DNA from: an uncultured Bacteroidales bacterium
GTDB taxonomy: Bacteria > Bacteroidota > Bacteroidia > Bacteroidales > Bacteroidaceae
Length of the DNA: 64,000 nucleotides
Assembly (NCBI GenBank): GCA_902760345.1
Contig: CACWFY010000002.1
Location: 1 to 64,000 of the forward strand
Direction of reading: 5' to 3'
Below the pieces are notes generated by a model that saw nothing but the letters and a program-made list of their open reading frames with translations, did no database searches and had not been told where the DNA came from. Position numbers and translations under genes: made by a program. Shown here piece after piece: positions 1-7,708 of the stretch (positions within the stretch are counted from its first letter, which is position 1; each line of letters starts with the position of its first letter).

Positions 1-1
1 A

Positions 2-37
2 GACTTTGACAAACTGATTGAAGATTTAAGCAAATAA
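2..37 (+). CDS. C-terminal end of an unidentified protein (partial)
   Basis: An open frame enters from the left edge and ends at TAA (35-37), giving the tail DFDKLIEDLSK. Eleven residues are too few to name a family. A hairpin at 50-84 follows the stop within 15 bases, which is consistent with a real gene end. The frame is inferred only from the acidic, helix-like tail and the terminator position. Confidence 0.4.
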   Translation, partial: DFDKLIEDLSK

Positions 38-49
38 GCATAGAAATCC

Positions 50-84
50 AATCCCCACACCAAGTATTAAAGTGTGGGGATTTG
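50..84. terminator. Bidirectional hairpin terminator
   Basis: An 11-base inverted repeat (AATCCCCACAC / GTGTGGGGATT) with a short A/T-rich loop is followed by T residues. It would end the gene entering from the left. Read on the other strand, it encodes the last residues and stop codon of the integrase fragment. Confidence 0.65.
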
Positions 85-378
85 GTTTTTGAACACCTTG
101 TCAAGCAACTTGAAGTTGTTGTCGTTGATGATGGAGAAGTCTTTGGTGATATAGACATCGGCAATGTCAAATGTGCCTACGTGGTTGAGGGCTTCATCAA
201 CATCACCCTTACTGAACTTCATGAGATTCCTGGAAAGCGTGGCGAAGGTGTGGCGAGCTTGGTAGAATTGGAGTTTGCTAATGCCAACAGCCTTGCCAAT
301 CGTCTTTAGGCCGATGTTCAGGTTCTGGTTGAAGCACTCAGCACAGTAGTTGCCATTTTGATAAACTTTTTTAAATTG
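67..378 (-). pseudogene. Tyrosine recombinase/integrase, C-terminal fragment
   Basis: The minus strand encodes 103 residues that read like the last quarter of a Bacteroidetes tyrosine recombinase. They include FYQARHTFATLSRN (box II Arg and neighbours), the LNHVG helix, and VYITKDFSIIN with the likely catalytic Tyr. Full-length family members are about 400 residues. Here the frame is closed by a TAA at 379-381, and the adjoining sequence continues plausibly only in another frame (YIDARIGSCINNLKKF), so a frameshift or deletion has removed the N-terminal parts. It lies just downstream of a tRNA-Arg fragment in the same orientation, the usual position of an integrase relative to its attachment site. 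The protein should be inactive. Confidence 0.7.
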
Positions 379-538
379 TTAATACAGGAACCAATCCTCG
401 CGTCAATATATAAGCCTTCATCGGGTCTTTTTTGCGTCAATTTCGACCCAGTTTTTTGCGGCGATTTTGCGGCGATTTCGGGGCTCAAATTTGGAAATGA
501 GAACCAAAAATGGAACTCTGATTTCCTTATACGAAACA

Positions 539-572
539 TCGAGAAACCCTTTATTTATGGGAGTTTCTCGAT
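539..572 (-). terminator. Hairpin downstream of the tRNA-Arg fragment
   Basis: A long inverted repeat (TCGAGAAAC / GTTTCTCGA, with a CCC/GGG pair inside) lies immediately 3' of the tRNA fragment on the minus strand. It is probably the original tRNA terminator carried along in the attachment-site duplication. There is no strong T-run. Confidence 0.5.
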
Positions 573-584
573 ATTTTCGGTGTG

Positions 585-640
585 TGATCCCGTTGGGATT
601 CAAACCCAAGACCTTCAGAACCGGAATCTGACGCTCTACG
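585..640 (-). pseudogene. 3' fragment of tRNA-Arg(CCG), probable att-site remnant
   Basis: The minus strand shows the right half of a tRNA: D-stem 3' strand GAGC, an anticodon arm TCAGA-TTCCGGT-TCTGA with anticodon CCG, a T arm TTGGG-TTTGAAT-CCCAA, and acceptor strand CGGGATC followed by A. The matching 5' acceptor (GATCCCG) and D-stem 5' strand are absent, since the sequence turns to A/T-rich DNA after position 640. The T-loop has T in place of the conserved C56. It is therefore not a working tRNA. Such fragments arise as the second attachment site of tRNA-targeting integrative elements, which fits the adjacent integrase remnant. Confidence 0.65.
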
Positions 641-770
641 AATAAAAAGTGAAAAGCGGAAAGCGGAAAGTGAAAAGTTTGGAGAATTATAATCTTTTAA
701 GTATTGAATATGTGTGCAGAGTGTTAGGGAAAGTCAAGAAACGATGACGATTTGAGAAAATATTTGGCTA
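641..770. other. A/G-rich noncoding stretch
   Basis: It holds short direct repeats (AAAGTGAAAAG and GCGGAAA variants at 646-677) and no credible gene on either strand. It separates the att-site scar from the asnA promoter. Confidence 0.4.
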
Positions 771-806
771 TTTTGCTTGCGTTTTAAACTAAAAGTAGTA
801 ACTTTG
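771..806 (+). promoter_or_regulatory. asnA promoter (Bacteroidetes type)
   Basis: A -7 box TAACTTTG (799-806) has a TTTTG (771-775) about 23 bases upstream as the -33 box. The predicted start lies about 45 bases before the asnA ATG. Confidence 0.6.
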
Positions 807-852
807 CAGCCAAATTTGTAAATCGTATATCGTTAAATGGTATTTTTATAAG

Positions 853-1890
853 ATGAGTCAACTGATAAAACCAATAGACTATCAGCCTCTGCTCAACGCC
901 AAACAGACGGAGCAGGGAATCAAATTGATTAAGGAATTTTTCCAGCAGAACCTCTCGACGGAGTTGCGCCTGCGCCGTGTGACGGCCCCGCTGTTTGTGT
1001 TGCAGGGCTTAGGTATCAACGACGACCTGAATGGTGTAGAGCGTGCTGTGACGTTCCCCATCAAGGACCTAGGCGACGCTCGTGCCGAGGTGGTGCACTC
1101 GCTGGCCAAGTGGAAGCGTCTGTCGCTGGCAGAATATGAGATCGAGCCCGGCTATGGCATCTATACCGACATGAACGCCATTCGTGCCGACGAGGAACTC
1201 GACAACCTGCACTCGCTGTATGTCGACCAGTGGGACTGGGAGGCTGTGGTGACAAAGGAACAGCGCACGATAGCATTCCTGAAGAATGTGGTGGAGCGCA
1301 TCTATGCTGCCATTCGTCGTACGGAGTATCTGACCTGTGAGACCTATCCGCAGATCAAGCCTTTCCTGCCTGAGAAGATTACGTTTATACATGCTGAGGA
1401 ACTGTTGCAGATGTATCCCGACAAGACGCCAAAGGAACGCGAGGACGCCATCTGCAAGAAATATGGTGCCGTATTTATAATAGGTATAGGCGGCAAGCTC
1501 AGCAATGGCGAGAAGCACGATGGTCGTGCGCCGGACTATGACGACTGGTCGACGATGGGCGAGAATGGCCGCGAGGGTCTGAATGGTGATATCCTGATAT
1601 GGTATCCCGTGTTGGGCCGTTCGTTTGAACTCTCGTCGATGGGTATCCGCGTCGATAAGGATAGCCTGCTCCGCCAGCTGAAGATAGAAGGCAAGGAAGA
1701 GCGCGAACAGTTGTATTTCCACCAGAAGCTGCTGAACGACGAGTTGCCGCTATCAATCGGTGGCGGTATCGGACAGAGCCGACTCTGCATGGTGCTGTTG
1801 CACAAAGGTCACATCGGCGAAATACAGGCCAGTATCTGGCCTGACGATATGCGCCAGGAATGCAAGCAGCTGGGTATGACGCTGATTTAA
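853..1890 (+). CDS. asnA: Aspartate-ammonia ligase AsnA
   Basis: AsnA makes L-asparagine from L-aspartate, ammonia and ATP in the cytoplasm. The 345 residues fit the family (about 330). Family stretches visible are FPIKDLGDARAEVVHSLAKW near residue 80, GIGGKLSNGEKHDGRAPDYD near 215, and GGGIGQSRLCMVLLHKGHI near 305, the last being the class II aminoacyl-tRNA synthetase-like ATP-binding core. The ATG at 853 gives the usual N-terminus. It is a single-gene unit with its own promoter at 771-806, and it ends one base before the convergent dnaX stop. A hairpin inside the dnaX coding end serves as its likely terminator. Confidence 0.96.
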   Translation: MSQLIKPIDYQPLLNAKQTEQGIKLIKEFFQQNLSTELRLRRVTAPLFVLQGLGINDDLNGVERAVTFPIKDLGDARAEVVHSLAKWKRLSLAEYEIEPGYGIYTDMNAIRADEELDNLHSLYVDQWDWEAVVTKEQRTIAFLKNVVERIYAAIRRTEYLTCETYPQIKPFLPEKITFIHAEELLQMYPDKTPKEREDAICKKYGAVFIIGIGGKLSNGEKHDGRAPDYDDWSTMGENGREGLNGDILIWYPVLGRSFELSSMGIRVDKDSLLRQLKIEGKEEREQLYFHQKLLNDELPLSIGGGIGQSRLCMVLLHKGHIGEIQASIWPDDMRQECKQLGMTLI

Positions 1891-1891
1891 A

Positions 1892-3682
1892 TTAAGCTAA
1901 TTCGAGACTTAGTAGTTCCCTCAATTTCGCGATTGAGGGATTTTCTTTTTCCATCAGTTCGTACTGTTCGCGGCGTGACAGTATGCGCTCGCGGCCCTGA
2001 TGCTCGGCAATGCGCATAGACAGCGTGATATCCTTGTTGTGCAGATGGAGTTTGAGGGTGTTGACAATGCTACCCTTAATCTGTTCCATCTGTTCCAGGG
2101 CCAGCTGGTTGTCGACCTCCACTTCTACATGAGGGAAGTCGGTGATAGAGGGGTTCATGTTCTTCATGCGCGTAGCAATGCCACTTAGCTTCTGAGGCAT
2201 GCGGTTGCACATGGACATCCATTGCAGTTCCAAGTCTTGTTGCGAGAACTCCTGTTGGTCGTCTTGGTTGAGGGTGTTGGGGTCGCTACCGTCCAGCGTG
2301 CCAGGGATGATGTGCATCTTCTTGTTGCGGTTCATCTGGCGGAGGTTGTTCCACGAGAAGCTGACAGCCGACTTCAACTGAGGGCGAGAGGATGGGGGAG
2401 CGCTTGTAGTACTAGTAGTACTAGTCTGACTAGTCCTACTAGTTGGTTTTGGCGCAACGGGCTCAGCCGCAGCTACCTGCGGGGCTGCTTTCTTGGGCTG
2501 TGCCGTTTGCGTCAGTTGCTTAAACAGGGATTTCAATCTTCTGGGCTTACGCCCACTGCCAGGCACATCCTGCGCCAATGCTGGGTCAGGTTGCGTAATC
2601 TGTGCTATCTCGATGAGCGTCAACTCTACCAATAGGCGTTTGTTTGACGACTGGCGGTAGTTGATGTCGCACTGGTTCATCAGTCGGAGCGACTCGTAGA
2701 GAAAGGGCAGCTGACACTTCTGAGCCTGCTGCTGGTAGCGCTCGCGTTGCTGTTCGCTGACTTCCAACAAGGGGAGCGTCTGAGGGTCGCGGGCCATCAT
2801 CACATTGCGAACATGTTTGGCCAGTCCCTGAATGAGCAGTCCACCGTCGAAACCCTTGCTGATAATCTGGTTGAGCAGCACCATGATGTCCATCGCCTTG
2901 TTTTCGAGGGCGAGGTCGACTATCTGGAAGTAGTTCTCGGAGTCAAGCACGTTCAGGTCTTCGATAACTTTCTGATAGGTGATGTTACCCTGACAGAACG
3001 ATACTGCCTGGTCGAAGATTGAGAGGGCGTCGCGCATGCCGCCGTCAGCCTTCTCGGCAATCACGGCCAGTGCCTCGTCTTCGTAGCTGATGCCTTCCTT
3101 CTGGGCTACAGCTTTCAGGTGGTCGATAGTGTTCTGAACCGTCATACGCTCGAAGTCGTAAATCTGGCAACGCGAAAGTATGGTCGGCAGAATCTTGTGC
3201 TTCTCAGTAGTGGCCAGAATGAAGATAACATGTGCGGGTGGCTCCTCCAGGGTCTTCAGGAAAGCGTTGAAGGCTGCCGTAGACAACATGTGCACCTCGT
3301 CGATGATGAACACCTTGTACTTGCCGACCTGCGGTGGGATACGGGTCTGCTCCATCAGCGTCTTGATGTGCTCTACTGAGTTATTCGAGGCTGCGTCGAG
3401 TTCGAAGATGTTGAACGAGCGCTGTTCGTTAAAGGCCTGACAACTCTCGCAGTGTTCACAAGCCTCTCCGTCAGCTGTTGGCGTCAGACAGTTGATGGCT
3501 TTGGCGAAGATACGTGCACAGGTGGTCTTGCCAACGCCACGAGGACCGCAGAAGAGGTAGGCGTGAGCCAGTTTTCCGCTCTTTACGGCATTCTTCAGCG
3601 TCGTCGTCAGCGCCTGCTGTCCTACCACTGTGTCAAACGAGGTAGGTCTGTATTTTCGTGCTGATACGATATATTCTTCCAT
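1892..3682 (-). CDS. dnaX: DNA polymerase III gamma/tau subunit DnaX
   Basis: This is the clamp-loader ATPase of the replicative polymerase. In order it shows Walker A GPRGVGKTT (residues about 46-54), four zinc-binding Cys (about 65-81, C-x9-C-x2-C-x2-C), Walker B VFIIDEVHML (about 124-133), sensor 1 LATTEKHK and the LSRC arginine-finger motif (about 169-172). A long Thr/Ser/Pro-rich linker follows, then a C-terminal region of about 150 residues expected to contact the polymerase and helicase. Part of the linker is encoded by ACTAGT repeats (2411-2443). Gamma may be produced by frameshifting in other bacteria, but no clear A-run slippery site was identified here. It is divergent from the divIC-like gene across a 67-base shared promoter region. 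Confidence 0.96.
   Translation of the reverse strand: MEEYIVSARKYRPTSFDTVVGQQALTTTLKNAVKSGKLAHAYLFCGPRGVGKTTCARIFAKAINCLTPTADGEACEHCESCQAFNEQRSFNIFELDAASNNSVEHIKTLMEQTRIPPQVGKYKVFIIDEVHMLSTAAFNAFLKTLEEPPAHVIFILATTEKHKILPTILSRCQIYDFERMTVQNTIDHLKAVAQKEGISYEDEALAVIAEKADGGMRDALSIFDQAVSFCQGNITYQKVIEDLNVLDSENYFQIVDLALENKAMDIMVLLNQIISKGFDGGLLIQGLAKHVRNVMMARDPQTLPLLEVSEQQRERYQQQAQKCQLPFLYESLRLMNQCDINYRQSSNKRLLVELTLIEIAQITQPDPALAQDVPGSGRKPRRLKSLFKQLTQTAQPKKAAPQVAAAEPVAPKPTSRTSQTSTTSTTSAPPSSRPQLKSAVSFSWNNLRQMNRNKKMHIIPGTLDGSDPNTLNQDDQQEFSQQDLELQWMSMCNRMPQKLSGIATRMKNMNPSITDFPHVEVEVDNQLALEQMEQIKGSIVNTLKLHLHNKDITLSMRIAEHQGRERILSRREQYELMEKENPSIAKLRELLSLELA
1917..1950 (+). terminator. asnA terminator inside the dnaX coding end
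   Basis: A perfect 9-base inverted repeat, TCCCTCAAT (1917-1925) and ATTGAGGGA (1932-1940), has a 6-base loop and is followed by TTTTCTTTTT. It is oriented to end asnA but lies within the last codons of the convergent dnaX. Confidence 0.7.
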
Positions 3683-3698
3683 AATATTTTCAAATGCG

Positions 3699-3729
3699 TT
3701 GCAAAGTTAGAAAAAAATTCGTATCTTTG
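3699..3729 (+). promoter_or_regulatory. Promoter of the divIC/ftsB-like gene
   Basis: A -7 box TATCTTTG (3722-3729) lies 20 bases after TTG (3699-3701). The ATG of the downstream gene is at 3750. Confidence 0.6.
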
Positions 3730-3737
3730 CAAGCAAA
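3702..3737 (-). promoter_or_regulatory. dnaX promoter
   Basis: On the minus strand TAACTTTG (3702-3709) is preceded by TTTG (3734-3737). It overlaps the divergent promoter reading to the right, so the two units share about 40 bases of control DNA. Confidence 0.55.
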
Positions 3738-3749
3738 TCTGAACGAAAT

Positions 3750-4100
3750 ATGAAAAAACTGAAGACATTCATCAGTCGGATAGGCCACATTCCTGCCTTG
3801 AAATATATCGTCGTAACGGTCATTGCCATTGTGTTTATCGGCTTCGTAGACGAGAACAGCATCTGGCGTCACATGCGTAATCGCCAGCATATCAGTGAAC
3901 TACAAGATGAAATCAAACGACTGACCGATCAGCATAACTACAACCAGTCGCAAATCAGACTATTGGGAAACGACACGAAAGCTATAGAGAAAATTGCTCG
4001 TGAGCGCTATTTTATGAAGACTGACGAGGAAGACATCTTTGTGCTCAGCGACGACGAGCAGACTCAATCTTTTACCAACGACGATGAGACAGCTGAGTAA
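3750..4100 (+). CDS. Septum formation initiator family protein (DivIC/FtsB-like)
   Basis: A 116-residue bitopic membrane protein with a short basic N-terminus, one membrane span (about residues 19-37) and a predicted coiled coil (about 45-75, with Glu/Gln/Leu heptads). It then has the family-like stretch KAIEKIARERYFMKTDEEDIF and an acidic tail. FtsB/DivIC proteins join the FtsL-FtsQ subcomplex that controls septal peptidoglycan synthesis at the division site. Size and layout fit the family; the call rests on architecture plus the ARERYxMK stretch. It overlaps the next gene by 17 bases, so the two are probably translationally coupled. Confidence 0.88.
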   Translation: MKKLKTFISRIGHIPALKYIVVTVIAIVFIGFVDENSIWRHMRNRQHISELQDEIKRLTDQHNYNQSQIRLLGNDTKAIEKIARERYFMKTDEEDIFVLSDDEQTQSFTNDDETAE

Positions 4101-4485
4101 ATGGGAGTCGGCCCTGCTGTTAATAGGCGGGCTGTTGATGGTTGTGGGAGCAGGTGCTTATGTGTTGTTGCAGGCTTGGGCACCCTACGTGTTTGCTCCA
4201 GGTGCTTTGGCGTTTGCGGCCATGCAGATGCGCCAGTCGTACGAGGGCTCGCTGATGGTGGTTCGTCGTCTGCGTCGTATACAGCTCATCAGCGACGTGT
4301 TGTTTCTGGTGGCTGCGTTGCTGATGTTGGCTAATCAGTCGAATTTCTTGGGACTCGACTATTTCACCTATATTAAATATATACACAACAATTGGGTGGT
4401 CGTGCTGTTGGTTGCTGCAGTCTTACAGCTCTATGCTGGTCACCGAATTGCTAATGAAATAGAAAAAGAGGCAAAAAAACGCTAA
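4084..4485 (+). CDS. Small multi-pass membrane protein of unknown function
   Basis: A 133-residue protein with about four hydrophobic segments (roughly residues 9-30, 33-48, 68-84 and 104-120) and a basic Lys/Arg-rich C-terminal tail. I do not recognise a characterised family. The ATG at 4084 is preferred over an in-frame ATG at 4039 because the latter would overlap the divIC-like gene by 62 bases and code a hydrophilic extension. Its 17-base overlap with the division gene suggests joint expression and perhaps an envelope role, but that is inference only. Confidence 0.75.
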   Translation: MRQLSKWESALLLIGGLLMVVGAGAYVLLQAWAPYVFAPGALAFAAMQMRQSYEGSLMVVRRLRRIQLISDVLFLVAALLMLANQSNFLGLDYFTYIKYIHNNWVVVLLVAAVLQLYAGHRIANEIEKEAKKR

Positions 4486-4543
4486 TATTTGCACAAATGT
4501 TTTAAAATGCGCAAATATATTTCCTTATTTCGAGATATCGTTG

Positions 4544-4551
4544 TACATTTG
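4544..4551 (+). promoter_or_regulatory. -7 box of the DUF4369-pyrC operon
   Basis: TACATTTG lies 38 bases upstream of the ATG at 4590. The -33 box is weak (TTTC near 4519-4523). Confidence 0.45.
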
Positions 4552-4589
4552 CATGTGAAAATTGCGTAGTGAGCAACTAAAAGATATCT

Positions 4590-5363
4590 ATGAGAAAAAT
4601 TCTACATATATTAGCCGTTGTTTCGGTATTTGCCTCTTGTGCTAAGTCGTACCACGTTGAGGGTTCCTCTTCCATCTCGGCCCTGGATGGCAGCAAGCTG
4701 TATCTGAAAGCCATTAAGAACGGAGAACTGAAGAACATCGATTCGTGTGACGTGGTTCATGGCGAGTTCCAATTTGCTGGCCTGTTGGATACAGTCCGTA
4801 TGGTCAGCCTATATATGGACGACGAGAGCATTATGCCGCTGGTACTGGAAGAGGGTAATATTGTAGTCAAGATTGATAATGCTATTCAGAGCGTCTCTGG
4901 TACACCGCTGAACGACAGCCTGTATAAGTTTATAGACAAGCATAACCAGTTGACCAACCAGATGGCGGAGTTGTCGCATCGCCAGAGTCAGATGTTGCTC
5001 GACGGAATCGACGAGCAGCAGATTAACCGCCAGCTGAATAGTGAAGCTGCGCGTATCACCGCTGAGGAAGACCAGTTGGTTACTACTTTTATTGTGAACA
5101 ATTTCGACAATGTACTTGGTCCGGGTGTGTTTATGATGATCACCAGTCAGTATCGTTACCCATTGCTGACCCCACAAATCGAGGATATCATGTCGAAAGC
5201 TTCCAAGAAGTTCAAGGAAGACCCCTATGTAAAGGACTATTATCAGACTGCTCAGGAGAATGAGCAACGCATGAACGGACTCAGCGAGACAGCCGAGGCG
5301 CCTATTGATACGATGGTCTCGAAGACACCCGCTACTCCGTTGCTAAACATGCCCAAGCCATGA
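4590..5363 (+). CDS. DUF4369 domain-containing lipoprotein
   Basis: A 257-residue putative lipoprotein. A short signal ends in VFASC with the lipidated Cys at residue 17. The N-terminal half has the beta-rich layout of DUF4369 (YLKAIKNGELKNIDSCDVVHGEFQFAGLLD and so on), and the second half is a Gln/Glu-rich helical region. In Bacteroidetes this domain usually precedes a thioredoxin-like domain in periplasmic proteins. No CxxC or thioredoxin fold follows here, so only the accessory part is present. Function is unknown. It is the first gene of an operon with pyrC (4-base ATGA overlap), the phosphoesterase gene and the acyltransferase gene. Confidence 0.8.
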   Translation: MRKILHILAVVSVFASCAKSYHVEGSSSISALDGSKLYLKAIKNGELKNIDSCDVVHGEFQFAGLLDTVRMVSLYMDDESIMPLVLEEGNIVVKIDNAIQSVSGTPLNDSLYKFIDKHNQLTNQMAELSHRQSQMLLDGIDEQQINRQLNSEAARITAEEDQLVTTFIVNNFDNVLGPGVFMMITSQYRYPLLTPQIEDIMSKASKKFKEDPYVKDYYQTAQENEQRMNGLSETAEAPIDTMVSKTPATPLLNMPKP

Positions 5364-6715
5364 GACTACTGATAAAGGGTGGACATATCGTCAATGAAGG
5401 CCGTACGCAGAATGGCTATATAGTCATTGAAGACGGTGTCATTACTGAGATTACCAAGCAACAGCCCGTAGCATCGTTCGATGAAACGATTGATGCTACG
5501 GGTTGTTACGTTTTACCAGGCGTGATAGACGACCACGTACATTTCCGTGAACCCGGTTTGACACAGAAGGCCGATATCGATAGCGAAAGCCGGGCTGCTG
5601 CAGCAGGTGGCGTGACAACCTATTTTGATATGCCTAACTGTGTACCCCAGACTACTACGCTGGAAGCTCTGGAGGAAAAGTTTCAGTTGGCTGCGCAGAA
5701 AAGCCATGTGAACTATTCGTTCTTCTTTGGCGCTACCAACGACAATGCTGCGCTCTTTGCGCAGTTGCCGGAAAACCGCATACCTGGTGTCAAGCTGTTT
5801 ATGGGAGCATCGACGGGCAATATGCTGGTAGATAAGCAACAGGCCCTGGAACATATCTTCAAAACATGTAAGCTGCCCTTAATGTCACATTGCGAAGATA
5901 CTGACATTATCAATCGCAACATGGCCAATGCCCAAGAAGCATGGGGAGAAGACCCTCCTGTGGGCCTTCATGCTATGATACGTTCTGAGGAGGCCTGCTT
6001 GGCATCTACACGTAAAGCCGTAGAGCTGGCTAAAAAATATGGTACGCGCCTGCATGTGGCACATATCTCGACGGCTGAGGAACTGGAATTGTTTGAGAGT
6101 AATCATCATTCTCAATTTCCCCAAATCACCGCTGAGGCCTGTCTAGGACACCTTTATTTCTCTCAACTTGACCATGAACGGCTAGGTGCTAAAATCAAGG
6201 TCAACCCTTCTATCAAGACCCCTGTCGACCAGTTTCTGTTGCGCGAGGCTCTAAACGACGGGCATATAACGGTGGTGGCTACTGATCATGCTCCCCATCT
6301 CTTGGAACAGAAGCAGGGCGGTTGCGTCAAGGCAGCATCGGGTATGCCGATGATACAATTCTCGCTGGTGACCATGTTGGAACTCGTCGATAATGGTGTG
6401 TTGTCCATTGAACGGCTTGTAGAGCTAATGTGTCACCATCCAGCTCGTCTGTTTGGTGTCGAACGGCGTGGATTCCTTTGCGAGGGTTACCAAGCCGACG
6501 TGGTTATCGTACGTCCGCATTCGCCTTGGAGGGTTACTAAAGATGTCATTCTGAGCAAGTGCGGATGGAGCCCTATGGAGGGTCACGACTATCAGTGGCA
6601 GGTGGAACGTACACTCTGTAATGGTCATACTGTCTATGAAAAGGGGTGCGTTGACGATACCTACATAGGCGAGGCCGTTACCTTTAATCATTCATTTTTC
6701 AACTTTCACCACTAA
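5360..6715 (+). CDS. pyrC: Dihydroorotase
   Basis: It catalyses the reversible cyclisation of N-carbamoyl-L-aspartate to dihydroorotate in pyrimidine synthesis. The 451 residues match the longer amidohydrolase-type dihydroorotases. Visible motifs are the metal-binding DHVHFREPG (His59 and His61), GVKLFMGASTGNM carrying the bridging Lys, MSHCED, VAHISTAEE and TDHAPHL, whose Asp is catalytic. The start at 5360 overlaps the upstream stop in an ATGA arrangement. The partners in this operon are envelope genes, with no other pyrimidine gene beside it. Confidence 0.95.
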   Translation: MRLLIKGGHIVNEGRTQNGYIVIEDGVITEITKQQPVASFDETIDATGCYVLPGVIDDHVHFREPGLTQKADIDSESRAAAAGGVTTYFDMPNCVPQTTTLEALEEKFQLAAQKSHVNYSFFFGATNDNAALFAQLPENRIPGVKLFMGASTGNMLVDKQQALEHIFKTCKLPLMSHCEDTDIINRNMANAQEAWGEDPPVGLHAMIRSEEACLASTRKAVELAKKYGTRLHVAHISTAEELELFESNHHSQFPQITAEACLGHLYFSQLDHERLGAKIKVNPSIKTPVDQFLLREALNDGHITVVATDHAPHLLEQKQGGCVKAASGMPMIQFSLVTMLELVDNGVLSIERLVELMCHHPARLFGVERRGFLCEGYQADVVIVRPHSPWRVTKDVILSKCGWSPMEGHDYQWQVERTLCNGHTVYEKGCVDDTYIGEAVTFNHSFFNFHH

Positions 6716-6727
6716 TTCTTCACCTCT

Positions 6728-7696
6728 ATGATTGCCCGCTTAGCGATTCTGTTCAGTTTATTAGTCGTTTTTATCGGCATACCGGCATTGATGGCTTTGT
6801 TATGTCGTTTGATGATGCCTCGTCGTTGGTGGAAATGGGGTTCGTGCGCGTGTACCTTATTTATATGGGGGACTATAGCCTATGGCGTATTCATCGGTTT
6901 TGAGGAGCTAGAGGTTCGACAGGTGGAGTATGTCAGTAGTGAATTGCCGTTGGCTTTTGACGGTTATCGCATAGTGCAGTTTAGTGATGCCCATGTGGGT
7001 ACGTTCAAAAACTCGCGAAAGTGGATGATGAAGCGGGCAGTAGACGTGATGAATGCTCAGCAGGCTGATGCAATCGTGTTTACAGGTGATTTGCAAAACC
7101 TGCATCCTGAGGAGTTGGAACAGCATATTCCTGTTTTGAGCTGTTTGCATGCACATGATGGCGTGTTCAGTATCTTGGGAAACCACGACTATTCCATCTA
7201 TGTTGATGTTGACTCTGTGACGCGTGAACAGTATAATATGAAAACGCAACAGCTATTTCGTCAGACAGGATGGACGCTACTGATGAACGAACACCGCGTG
7301 ATTCGGCGTGGTGCTGACAGCATCGTCATTGCAGGTATGGAGAATTGGGGTAGTAAATTGCGTATGCCTCGTAGGGGTGACGTCGGAAAGACGTTGGAAG
7401 GTGTCAATGACAGTACATTTGTCGTTATGTTGTCTCACGACCCTACAGCGTGGCGTGAGAAAATTCTTCCAGAGTGTCGTGCTCAACTGACGCTTAGCGG
7501 ACATACGCATGGTGGGCAGTTCTCATTGTTTGGATGGTCGCCTGTGGCATGGTCATACGACGAGTGGGAGGGCACCACCTATGAGGGAGAACGTGCATTG
7601 CATGTCTCTACAGGATTGGGAGGATTGATACCATTCCGCTTGGGGATGCCTGCGGAAATAGTGGTTATTACGTTGAGAAGTAAAAAGGTAAAATAA
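6728..7696 (+). CDS. Membrane-anchored metallophosphoesterase
   Basis: A 322-residue calcineurin-like phosphoesterase. Two N-terminal membrane segments (about residues 3-25 and 36-54) are followed by the full set of metal motifs: FSDAHVG, FTGDLQN, LGNHDY, LSHDP and SGHTHGG. The arrangement resembles the YaeI/YkuE group, proposed to act on lipid-linked phosphates such as UDP-diacylglucosamine, although substrate cannot be read from sequence. It lies 12 bases after pyrC and just ahead of an acyltransferase gene, which supports a membrane-lipid role by context. Confidence 0.88.
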   Translation: MIARLAILFSLLVVFIGIPALMALLCRLMMPRRWWKWGSCACTLFIWGTIAYGVFIGFEELEVRQVEYVSSELPLAFDGYRIVQFSDAHVGTFKNSRKWMMKRAVDVMNAQQADAIVFTGDLQNLHPEELEQHIPVLSCLHAHDGVFSILGNHDYSIYVDVDSVTREQYNMKTQQLFRQTGWTLLMNEHRVIRRGADSIVIAGMENWGSKLRMPRRGDVGKTLEGVNDSTFVVMLSHDPTAWREKILPECRAQLTLSGHTHGGQFSLFGWSPVAWSYDEWEGTTYEGERALHVSTGLGGLIPFRLGMPAEIVVITLRSKKVK

Positions 7697-7708
7697 GGAT
7701 AATTGTAT

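Noticed and set aside
418..609. Small ORFs on both strands between the integrase fragment and the tRNA fragment
   Set aside because: They run through the tRNA and terminator hairpin and resemble no protein; probably noncoding scar DNA.
585..640. A functional tRNA-Arg gene
   Set aside because: The 5' acceptor strand and half the D arm are missing, and conserved C56 is changed.
1069..1722. A 217-residue open frame opposite asnA
   Set aside because: The sense strand is an unmistakable AsnA; the antisense frame is a codon-bias shadow.
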